The translations under genes and the position numbers were made by a program. The notes under the pieces were generated by a model, which saw only the letters and a program-made list of their open reading frames with translations, did no database searches and had not been told where the DNA came from. This document shows, one piece after another, positions 54,641-64,000 of a DNA stretch of 64,000 bases. Origin of the DNA: Amborella trichopoda (lineage: Eukaryota > Streptophyta > Magnoliopsida > Amborellales > Amborellaceae); the NCBI RefSeq assembly GCF_000471905.2, contig NW_006498507.1:1241292-1305291 (forward strand). Reading direction: 5' to 3'. Position 1 is the stretch's first letter, and each line of letters begins with the position of its first letter.

Positions 54641-56467
54641 AAGCTTCGACCCTTATCCTCTCATAAATGATAGAAGGTATGTTTTAGTTGCAACTTTTAG
54701 TCCCACATTGAGGAATGGGAGCAGTAGCGGCATCTTGTTAGGTAGAATTCCTTTGTGTAAACATAACAGAGTGAAGGCCCACCAAAAGCATTTGAAATAC
54801 GCCATATGCATATGCATGTCTGAGCGGGATGCGTGAGGGCGCACGACTTCTAAAGCATTTAAACATGTATAATGACAGGATTCCCTTTTCTATAAATTAG
54901 TATCATCATTATTATAGTTTTTTGTTTTTTTAACTATTTGGGTCCGTTATCTGAATCTCTGCTATTTTGTTTTATCATGGATCATATCTTTTATAAAGTT
55001 ATAAATCATCTTTTCTCACTACTTCTAAGGGTCATTCTCTATTAACTGATATAAAGATTTATTCAATCATATCCTTCTGGACCCTACTCTATAAACCAAT
55101 ATAAGGACCTAAAATTTATGCCTTGTATTGTGTGAAGCGAGCCTGCCAATTAGGGGTCATTGAGCTAGTGAGGAATTATGATGAAATAAGAAGAAAAATT
55201 AACAAGAGGAATTATGATAAAATAAGGAAAAAAAAATAACAAAATACCTATTGGAATTCTCAAAATACCATTAACTTGTAGTTCATTCCCTCCCTATGGA
55301 AGTGGGTATAATTTGGTAGAGGATGGTGCACCCAACTAAAGGTGAAAGTAATGTATGAGTCAAGGTGAAGCCTAGGGTTCTTTGAATATGATAAGCTAAG
55401 TCTTTTATGGATGCAAGATGAAAATAAGGGAAACCGGCAAATTACATATAAAAATATAGAAATACAATTTGATAGAATTGATACAAGATTTTGCACTTCA
55501 CACGCTCACATTAGTATTTTATACTTCACACAATTACATTGGTGAAGAAGTGTCCTTAGCTATGTTGGTCACACTCCCTCTTTGAGTATCCTTTTGCTCT
55601 TACCGAATGGACCACTCTACAAATGGGACCATGATACTAGGACTATAGGTACCTCTATCTCGACAACGACACATGTCGAGACAGGTAGCGATGCACATCG
55701 GCAATCATGTGTTCCAACACTCTTGCGGTGACACGTGGCCTTATATAAATCTCATCCTCCATTTTAAGGTCGATTTTCCTTGAATATTTGGTCATTTTCT
55801 TTATCCTCACCCCACACCTCGAACAAGTTAAACCTCATAGTGAATTGAACTTTGTTCAACTGACTTCAGCTAGATTCCTTTTGAATCGATGCTTGTTCAC
55901 TCCTTTATTGATTTGAAGGGATTCAAAAGAGTTTATGAGAGTGCAACCCACAATTTCAAAAGTTGCCTCACCGAATTGGATGTACTATGAAACCCTACTC
56001 TTATGATTGTATCTTAGTTTGTTCTTTCACCAAGTCGGGGTTGCTCAATACTTTGTTATAATTGTGTTTAATATCTGTTGGAAGTCAATTCAACAATGTC
56101 TTGCATGGGCCAAGGTCGAGTTTGGCCTAAAAGTCCAGAGTTCTGGTTGGAAACAAAAATTATTATATGCCGATCTGGGAGAGTGCAAAAAGTTGTTGTT
56201 TGATTAGTTCAACAAAAGGTCCATAGGATAAGAGAGACAATATACTAAACAGGTGGATAGGCTCTCCACTTTGACTGGAGCATCACTTTGTATAAGAGCA
56301 CCACTTTGTCAAGAGCGAGCACAGTTGCATCACTCTTGACAGAGTGTGTAGCTCATGTCAAATTAATGCACTAGTCAAGCGGTAAAACCCTTTTCTATTA
56401 TCCTTTTTGGATCGCATGCAAGCAATGAATAGAAAGGTTATCCTTTATGAAAATTTAGCTTCTTATT
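54641..56467. other. Unassigned intergenic DNA
   Basis: AT-rich with short unremarkable open frames. Nothing supportable is seen. Confidence 0.45.
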
Positions 56468-56585
56468 GTCCATTTTTTAAAAGGGAAAAGTTTATATAGA
56501 GCCTAGGCTCTAACCAATCAAATTAGAGCATGCGGTTGTTTTGATGCCCAAATATCATCAAATTGATCATCTGACATCAAGATGC
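56468..56585. mobile_element. MITE family A, left-end fragment
   Basis: GTTTATATAGAGCCTAGGCT, then CAATCAAATTAGAGC and CAAATTGATCATCTGACATC match the left quarter of the copy at 58887-59285; the match then stops. Confidence 0.75.
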
Positions 56586-56809
56586 CTCACTTTCACACTC
56601 ATTTTGGTGAGTTTATTAAGAATGCCCCTACATATAAAACATTCCAACTAATGCCAGTCATATAGAACTTATTCATGCAAGTCCATCACTAAACTTATCT
56701 ACCGCATGGATCTTTTGAGAATGGGTGCTTATACACCAATTATTTATTATCTAATGATCCAACTAACCATGCAAACAACTTGTTTTTAACACATTGAATT
56801 TCAAGTAAC

Positions 56810-57010
56810 AAAGGGCCTAGATTGGGTTCCCGACGTTGATGGTTACTTTATGAGCTCTAGCCCCATTCTACTTGACATATGACCGATGCCTTCTCTTTGT
56901 AAGGGCATTTGCAAATGGATCGGCCAAGTTATCTTTTGATCTTACAAATTCTAGACTTACCGGTCCATCTTTAATTAACATTTGGATGGAGTCGTATCTA
57001 AGTACTTTTT
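56810..57010 (-). mobile_element. Copia-type pol 3' scrap (fossil)
   Basis: Minus-strand text resembles the end of copia RNase H (IKDGPVSLEFVRSKDNLADP and a following GMGLKP-like block). Short, isolated and broken; family Ty1/copia. Confidence 0.65.
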
Positions 57011-57559
57011 TTTTAAGTGTATTTTTTACTTGTAATTTATCCCCAGTTCAAAATCAAAATTTTGAGTTGCGTGAAAGACAAAAATATACTTTTGAGTTGT
57101 GTTTAAAATAGCAGTTTTTTCGACTGTCTAGAACATGCCTTTCGGTGGTCGAAATTTCAATTTTAAAACCAGCCAGAACACCAAAAAACTACGTATTTAG
57201 GTAGTTTAAAAGTCCAACTTTAGAACCGAGTAAAATACAAACATATAAAAAGCCAAAGTGTTGGGCTATTCAAAATTCTACGAAATATGGATTAGTTTTG
57301 TGTTTTTGGCTTTACAGAGTTAGACTTTTGAACCACTCAAAACACATGCTCTTTCTTAAAGTTACATTTTCACTTTTCAAATTAACTGAATACATCAAAT
57401 TTTTGTGTTTTAGATAGTTTGAGGCAAGATTTGCAAAAACATATTGGTGACCTAGATCATCCATCTGGAAAACTAGGTCACATTGATGGATAGGCAAACC
57501 GGATCAGAGAATCAGACAACTCGGCCCCAAATGGCACATTTAGGTGAAAGATGTGTGTG

Positions 57560-57930
57560 GAAGCTCTAAAACCAAATGTGTTGATTTTTAACAAATAATG
57601 AGTGAGAAAAAACACAATTGGCAACCAATAAAAAAAACAAAGTAGAAAATAAATAATGTAACACTTGAATTTCACGTGGTTTGTTGCAAATGGCTAGATC
57701 CACTGGCATGGTAAATTAAAATCCACCATACTAATGAGAGTTACATCTTAGATTTTGATGTACAAAAGGTATCTTACAAACTATTGACAATACCTCGTCG
57801 AACAACCCTAAAAACCAATCTCCCGACCAATATCACATGCCGTTCTTTATTCTCTTTACTTCTGGCATATATTACCAAGCACAATAGATAGAGTTGTGAG
57901 AGCAACAAGAACCAACTCTCTCTCTATAAA
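57560..57930. repeat. Possible copia LTR remnant (fossil)
   Basis: TTGAATTTCACGTGGTTTGT and the surrounding order resemble the AATTTAACGTGGTTC region common in copia LTRs, including those at 16.1 and 20.8 kb in this window. Boundaries are not visible. Confidence 0.3.
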
Positions 57931-57959
57931 AAGTGATATTGCCCAAATCTCCATGGGAG

Positions 57960-58115
57960 CCGCTTCGTGTTCATGAATCTATAAGATCTGCACATTTTTT
58001 TAGTTTCAAAATTTATTGCTGCTGTTGAAATTTGATTTTAGAGCCATCAAGGTCAGGTGAGAATTTGAGATGAGGTTTTATTTTGTTTTCATAAAACCTA
58101 GGCTTTATAGAAACT
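57960..58115. mobile_element. Right-half fragment of the diverged family A type
   Basis: GAATTTGAGATGAGGTTTTA and TTTTCATAAAACCTAGGCTT match the right end of the element at 54245-54640. Confidence 0.55.
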
Positions 58116-58133
58116 TCATCCTTTTATAAAATA

Positions 58134-58532
58134 AAAAAAATTGTATAGAGTTGAGGCTCTAAATAATCAAATTAGAGCCCACCACAAAAATTTTACTAGA
58201 ATAAGTTGTTTTGATGCCCAAATATCCTTAAATTGATCATCTCGACATCAATATGCATGGACATAAAAAAAAAAAATGGATTTCTAGTTTTTGGAAATAG
58301 TGCATCTTGTAATGCATTTTTTTACCATCAATTTTCAATATTTTAAAGTTTTTATAGATATGCGTGACCTACATTATTTTTGAAACTTTAAATTTTATAA
58401 TTAAAGATAAAAATATATTTTAAGGCTATCACAAAGATTTTCGATACTGAAGCCACATTTCTCGATACTATTTGAAGGTGCACTTTACTTTGCTTGTTTA
58501 GAGCCTCGACTCTATACAAACCATACCTTTTT
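58134..58532. mobile_element. MITE family A, whole copy
   Basis: About 398 bp. Terminal arms TTGTATAGAGTTGAGGCTCT and GAGCCTCGACTCTATACAAA mirror each other. Interior marks ATTGATCATCTCGACATCAA, CATCAATTTTCAATATTTTA and ATTTTAAGGCTATCACAAAG are present. Confidence 0.85.
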
Positions 58533-58610
58533 ATAAATGGACTCTAAAATATTAAAATTTTTGGAACTATAGGAATTTTCAAGATGTGCTTCATATATAA
58601 ATAGGGAATA

Positions 58611-58831
58611 TATACAATGAGATGATTTGCCTTTAATATAAGAAGGTCGCAATTACTTACAACCATCCAATATGAAATTTGATAACTTAAATGCGTCATA
58701 AAGTTCGAGAATTTTTTTTTTGAAATTTGAGTTTAGTCAATTGAATAAATGCGGCCATCTAATTTCACATCCAATGGTCAAGATTAATTGTGACCACCTT
58801 GTACCGAAAATAAATGGTCTCATGGTATATT
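58611..58831. mobile_element. MITE family B, copy 3
   Basis: TATACAATGAGATGATTTGC at the left and AAATGGTCTCATGGTATAT at the right are inverted ends; GAAGGTCGCAATTACTTAC and TTGTGACCACCTTGTACC are the inner arms. Confidence 0.8.
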
Positions 58832-58886
58832 TTTCCATATAAATATACTTCAAGAAAAATCCAATTTTATTTTGTGATTTTTTTTT

Positions 58887-59285
58887 AAGGGAAAAGTTTA
58901 TATAGAGCCGAGGCTCTAAACAATCAAATTTGAGCCTACCTCAAAAATTTCACTAGAAAAGGTTGTTTTGATGTTCAAATATCTTCAAAATGATCATCTC
59001 GACATCATGAAGCATGGATACGAGAAAAAAATGGATTTCAAGTTTTGACAATAGTACATTTTATAATGCATTTTTAGACCGTCAATTTTCAAGATTTACA
59101 AGTTTTTATAAATCTATCGATCTACACTTTTTTTGAAGCTTTAAACTTTATAAATAAATATAAAATATATTTTAAAGCTATCACAAAAATTTCCAATATT
59201 AAAACCACATTTCTTGACACTAGTTGAAGGTAGGCTCTAATTTGATTGTTTAGAGCCTAGGCTCTATACAAACCGCACCCTTTTT
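58887..59285. mobile_element. MITE family A, best-preserved copy
   Basis: 399 bp with about 50 bp terminal inverted repeats: left AGTTTATATAGAGCCGAGGC with TCTAAACAATCAAATTTGAG; right, mirrored, GGTTTGTATAGAGCCTAGGC with TCTAAACAATCAAATTAGAG. No coding capacity. Useful as the family reference. Confidence 0.88.
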
Positions 59286-59580
59286 ACTAAGGCTTTTCTT
59301 GAATCAATCCGAAAGTTGAAGTGCTTCCTTTTCCTGGTCAAAACTAAGAGTCCTTAAAAGCAAATCCGATAACACTGCTCATGACAATCCATTTCCTTTA
59401 TGATGCTTTTAATGGCGTTTACTCTCCAAGAAAGCTAAATTAAAGCATGGGAAATTATTTGCGAGGCATTAGGGTGGAGCGATACAGAAAAGGAAAGTGG
59501 ATTAAGGCATAAAAGCGAGGATAAGAAAGCGAAGAGGGATGCTCTAGATGTTAAAATGTATCATTAAAAATAATGGAGCG
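59286..59580. other. Unassigned DNA
   Basis: No recognised feature. Confidence 0.45.
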
Positions 59581-59930
59581 TGGAAATCTATTATGCGATA
59601 ATATATTACTAAGAAATATAACATTTATATTATTTAGGTATAAGGAAATAAAAACACAGTAGTTTGGATATGTGGAAACCTATTACGTCACAATATATTA
59701 CTAGTAAATATGACATTTACACTGTTTAGGTATAAGGAAATAGAAACACAGTAGTTTAGGTATGTGGAAATCTATTACGTCACAATATATTACTAGGAAA
59801 TACGATATTTATACTGTTTAAATATAAAAAAAATAGAAACACAATAGTTTGGGTATATGGAAATCTATTACGTGACAATAGATTACAAAAAAATATAACA
59901 TTTACAACACTTCAATAGTAAAAAAATAGA
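59581..59930. repeat. 92 bp tandem repeat, about 3.7 copies
   Basis: Units begin TGGAAATCTATTACG-like at 59581, 59673, 59765 and 59858. Each contains TCACAATATATTACTAG, TTTAGGTATAAGGAAATA and AAACACAGTAGTTT. The last unit is the most changed. Confidence 0.9.
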
Positions 59931-61475
59931 AAGACATTATCCAAGATTATCCGAGATTTCTTCAAAAACCACGAAATCCATTATGCTCACCGTGAAGGAT
60001 GAATTTATTATGAGGATGAAAAATCTAGGTTAATATGTAATCTTTGGGAATCTTTTTCATGAGTGTCTCTGCCCTATCCCCATATAAAAAAACATTTTCC
60101 TCTCTCATGTATATGTTGTACCTTATCCCCATTTAAAAAAACATTTTCCTTTCCCAAGTATTCATTTTACCTTATATTATTAACGTAAGTAGAAAGTGAA
60201 AGTAACAGATATGAAAAGGGAATTTAAATTGACTTGAATAGGTGTAGAAGACAATTTTCTACTGCAATCATAATAAAAAATTTCTACATCCCTCTATCTC
60301 CAATTTGGTTGTAGCCCTTATATGAGTCTCATATAGAAACAAAATTTTTTAATAATTGGTAATAAGAGTAAATCTAAATTAATTTGAACTGTTGTAGAAC
60401 TTGGGTTGTAGCCTGCCATCAGCTATCGTATAAAAACATGAATAATAAAAATAATAATTGGTAATCGATGAGAAATTACACAATATAATCATAATTTTAT
60501 ACAACATAATCCTCATAAGAGATTAATAAAAAGCCAATTGAAATAAGATATCTCTTTAGTCTCCTCAATGCTTCAAAACTTTCTACTATAATTACCAAAC
60601 CTTTTATTTTACTAATCAAACTTCTTCCTATTTTTTAACTTGTACCATACAGATTTTGATTTTGGTATCATAAATTTATTGCTTATTTGAAATTATACAT
60701 AGAGAGACATTTGAAGGACTTATATAATAAATAAATAAAAATAAGGCTTATCACAATAAAATCATGTTATTTCAATCATATTATTATAATGACTTATCAT
60801 GTTGAACCCAAAGTATAATCATGTTAGCCAAACATAACCGTATTTTTCATATTTAGATGGTAATACACATATATCTTCTAGACATAGCCAAACATTAGCA
60901 ATTTATTTCCCAAAGGCATCTAAATACTACCCAAATAGTGACAATCCATATGCAGGTGATGTATTATGCAGTAATATATTACGCCTGTAATATATTTGAC
61001 AAACAATATATTTTCAGGTATCCAAACGGCCTCTAGTTAATGTGGAGGATACAATTAAGTAAAAGCAAAGGGAAGGAAAATTTATGCAAAGAATTTAAAA
61101 AGTCAAACATAAAGATTTATATGATCTAACAATTGCCTATTTCTACAAGGTAGCAAACATCTTTTTTACTATTTAGAAAAATACCACGCAAGCTTGGATA
61201 ATACAAGGGTTTTCAATCTCTCTTACAAATCCTAAAATATGGTTTTTCTTTCAAGATTACCCACCTAAATGACTACAAGAAAAACATTTTTTCTTTATTA
61301 ACTCTCTCTCTCAAACAACCTTTAAATAAAGAGAAAAACTAAGAAGAACTCGTGTGAGACTTCCTTTGTCCTCTTTTCTTCCTCATTTGACAAGTTTTCT
61401 AAATTATAGGATTTAGCTCTGCCAAAAATAAAAAATCATATAATTATCATTCTAAGAACAACATACTTTTCTTAA
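59931..61475. other. Unassigned AT-rich DNA
   Basis: It contains a roughly 51 bp duplication at about 60070-60170 (TATCCCCATATAAAAAAACA and TATCCCCATTTAAAAAAACA). No gene is seen. Confidence 0.45.
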
Positions 61476-63235
61476 GGGCTTGTTTGGGTACATGGATTTT
61501 AATGGATTTTAAGGCTTGGATTTTTAACATCTTAGATATTGTCAAAATCCATTGTTTGGATTGTTTAAGGACTAGGACACTTAAAATCAGGAAAATCCAA
61601 ATCATGGAAATAAAACCTACTTTTCCGAAATTTTTTTAAAGAGAGAAACTATCTCAAAACTTTTAGAGAGAAAAACTATCTCTAATTTTAACTTTTAGAG
61701 AGAGAAAGTATATTAAAATTTTAGAGAGAAAGTACCAAATTTTTTTTAGAGAGATGAACTATCTCAAAATTTTAGAGAGAGAAAGTTTCTCAAATTTTAA
61801 CTTTTAGAGAGATAAAGTATATTAAAAATTTAGAGAGAGATAGTACCAAATTTTTTTTAGAGAGATAAACAATCTCAAATTTTAAGTTTTAGAGAGAAAC
61901 TATCATATTTTAGATAGAGAAAGTACATGCAAATTTTTTAGAGAGAGAAACTATCTCAATTTTTTTAGAGAGAGAAACTATGTCAAATTTTAGAGAGAAT
62001 ACCTAAAAAGTTTTAGAAATAGGAGCTATCTCAAAAAATGTTAGAGAGAGAAACTATATCAAATATTAAGTTTTAGAGAGAGAAAGTATTCTTAAACTTT
62101 TAGAGAGAAACTATAATGAATTTTAGAAAGAGCAATGGGCAAAACAAAATTTAGAGAGAGAAATATCTCCTTTTTAGAGAGAGAAACTATCTCGAACTTT
62201 ACGTTTTAGAGAGAAACGATTACAAAATTTATGTTTTAGAGAGAAAAAGTATATTAAAATTTTCGAGAGATAACTATATCAAATTTTAAATAGAGAAAGT
62301 ATATGAAAATTTTAGAGAGAGAAACTATCTCAAAAAAATTTAGAGAGAGAAACTATCTCAAAATTTAAGTTTTAGAGAGAGAAAGTATCTTAAATTTTAA
62401 ACTTTAGAGAGAGAAAGTATATCAAAGTTTAGAGAGACACTATATCAAATTTGAAATAGAGAAACTATTTCAAAATTTTAGATAGAGAGAAACTATCTCA
62501 AACTTGAAGTTTTAGAGAGAGAAAACATATTAAAATTTAAAAGAGTAAATATATCAAATTTTAGAAATAGAAAGTACACAAAAATTTTTAGAAAAAGAAA
62601 CTACAGCAAAATTTGTAGATAGAAATTATCTCAAATTTTAGTTTTTAGAAAGAGAAAGTATCTTAAAAATTGAGAGAAAAACTATATCATAGTTTAGAGA
62701 GAGAAACTACTTAAAAATGTTTAGAGAGATATCTCAAAATTATTGAAAGGGGGAACTATCTCAATTTTTAAGTTTTAGAGAGAGAGTATCTTAACATTTT
62801 AGAAAGAGAAACTATATTAAATTTTAGAGAGAGTAAAACACCTAAAATTTTCGGAGAGAGAAATTATCTCAAAAATTTTAGTTAGACAATGTCAAATTTT
62901 AAATTTTGGATAGAAAGTATATTAAATTTTAGAGAGAAAAACCATATCAAATTTTAGAAAGAGAAACTATCTCAAAAATTTTATAGATACACTATCCCAA
63001 ATTTGAGTTTTAGAGAGAGAAAGTATATACAAATTTTAGAGAGATAAATTGTATCAAGTTTTGTTACCAAACAATAGACATTGAAGTGATTGCAAGGAAT
63101 CTATGAATTTTGTATAGTTTATCCAAACAAGAGATTTGATGAATCCATGACAAAAATACTTAATATTGAAATCTATAGATTTGCTTGGATTTCAAAAATC
63201 TAAGATTCCTAATTTCCTCCTATCCAAACGGGACC
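61476..63235. mobile_element. Tourist-like (PIF/Harbinger) element with array interior
   Basis: 1760 bp flanked by TAA on both sides (61473-61475 and 63236-63238), the PIF/Harbinger target size. The terminal repeats are GGGCTTGTTTGGGTA at the left and GGTCCCGTTTGGATA on the other strand at the right, matching 11 of 15 bases and close to the Tourist-type GGGCCTGTTTGG. Subterminal sequence is ordinary (61490-61620 and 63060-63230). Everything between is a degenerate tandem array. No transposase. It is far larger than usual Tourist MITEs. Confidence 0.8.
61630..63055. repeat. GA-rich degenerate tandem array
   Basis: More than 40 irregular units of roughly 25-40 bp on the theme TTTTAGAGAGAGAAACTATC followed by TCAAAATTTT or ATTAAAATTT. 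Spacing and text drift along the array. No coding frame survives in any direction. Confidence 0.88.
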
Positions 63236-63349
63236 TAAAACCATGGAGTCACACTAATATCATGCCAACTGAAGTCATGTTTCCGTTCTGACTAGTTTGC
63301 TTCATTAAATTGCTACCTATCAATTATTGTTCATCAAGTAACTACAACA

Positions 63350-63505
63350 CCAAAATAACTCATGCACTGGACGAACTTCCCCTTTCTAACGGGTTTGGCC
63401 ATCATATCTATTGGACTGTCATTTGTATGAATTTTTTGTAATAAAATTCTTCCATCTTCTACCACATCACGAACAAAGTGATATTAGACATCACTAGTTC
63501 TAAGA
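63350..63505 (-). mobile_element. Copia-type pol 3' scrap (fossil)
   Basis: Minus-strand text matches the last part of copia RNase H (HFVRDVVEDGRILLQKIHTN, then MMAKPVRKGKFVQCM). Short and broken. Confidence 0.7.
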
Positions 63506-63521
63506 GGGAAGGGCGGATTTT

Positions 63522-64000
63522 AATTGGTATCATGGCTCTAGCATTTGAAATCCTTGTTAGGAAAGAGGTTTATGGAAGACTGTAGTTCTTTGAATATAGT
63601 TGTAGTGATGCTGGCCAAATATAAAACTTCAAAGTTTGATGGCTCAAATTTCTCAAAATGGAAGTTGAATATACATGAGATGTTTTTGAAGGATGGTTAT
63701 GCAGTCGCTTTGAAAGGCAAAGAAAACGAACATGGAAAGATGGATTAAAAAGAATTTGATGAGAAAGATTAGTTGGCCATGGCAGATATTCTTTTGGCCT
63801 TGGATGAATATGTTTAATTCAATAACTCATAAAAAAAATCGACAAAAATAATTTTGAAGCTAAGTCTCTTCCTAATAACTTTTTCGTCAACAACCTTATA
63901 AATTTTTCCTAATAAATATTTTCATCGACAGCTTTTTAATCTCAGCATGACTCATAATACTTATTTACAAGGGAACTTAAATAAATTTAATGCCTTAATT
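63522..64000 (+). mobile_element. Copia-type gag start (fossil, runs off the window)
   Basis: A TGGTATCATGGCTC block resembling a tRNA-Met primer site is followed by gag-like text with YKTSKFDGSNFSKWKLNIHE and LLALDEYV. It is broken and cut by the window edge. It points away from the neighbouring minus-strand copia scrap. Confidence 0.65.

Overview
The window looks like nuclear DNA of a flowering plant with a repeat-rich, AT-rich genome. It has spliced genes with GT-AG introns, a full set of plant retroelements (Ty1/copia, a Ty3/gypsy-type solo LTR, L1-like and RTE-like LINEs), many MITEs, and plant-specific protein families. The species cannot be fixed from sequence alone; old, decayed repeats and few genes would suit a woody or early-diverging angiosperm (inference).

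Four host genes look whole. (1) 1476-3095 (+): an APO3-like organelle RNA-binding protein with two exons. (2) 9888-13294 (-): a secreted-type SOUL haem-binding protein with a 2.7 kb intron full of repeats. (3) 40137-47203 (+): an ASR3-like trihelix transcriptional repressor with a 5.9 kb intron. (4) 48182-52074 (-): a TSSC4-like U5 snRNP factor. Genes 3 and 4 converge tail to tail, 978 bp apart. Broken host pieces are a second copy of the 3' part of APO3 (6741-8243) and a MEI2-like RNA-binding gene fragment (4303-5868) lying between the two APO3 copies.

Layout: 1-1290 is a GA-rich degenerate tandem array interrupted by a MITE. 1.4-8.3 kb holds APO3, the MEI2-like fossil and the APO3 tail copy. 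9.4-13.4 kb holds a LINE tail and the SOUL gene. 13.7-15.6 kb has LINE tails, a long-arm hairpin MITE and a simple-repeat tract with a 20-N assembly gap. 15.95-21.29 kb is an old broken Ty1/copia element on the minus strand with both LTRs. 21.3-25.5 kb is a nest of MITEs and LINE tails. 26.1-35.87 kb is a long, decayed L1-like LINE split by a 2.03 kb solo LTR with a 5 bp target duplication and carrying an internal 1.26 kb tandem duplication. 36-39.4 kb has small repeats and an antisense RTE-like LINE remnant. 40-52 kb is the gene pair. 52.2-59.3 kb is a dense cluster of one MITE family. 61.48-63.24 kb is a Tourist-like element whose interior is a GA-rich tandem array. The window ends in copia scraps.

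The genes do not form a pathway; they are independent nuclear genes. I see no clear new biochemical system. The most unusual items are two transposable elements whose interiors have become tandem arrays (11790-12319 and 61476-63235), the two-gene fragment cluster at 4.3-8.2 kb, and the clustering of one MITE family.
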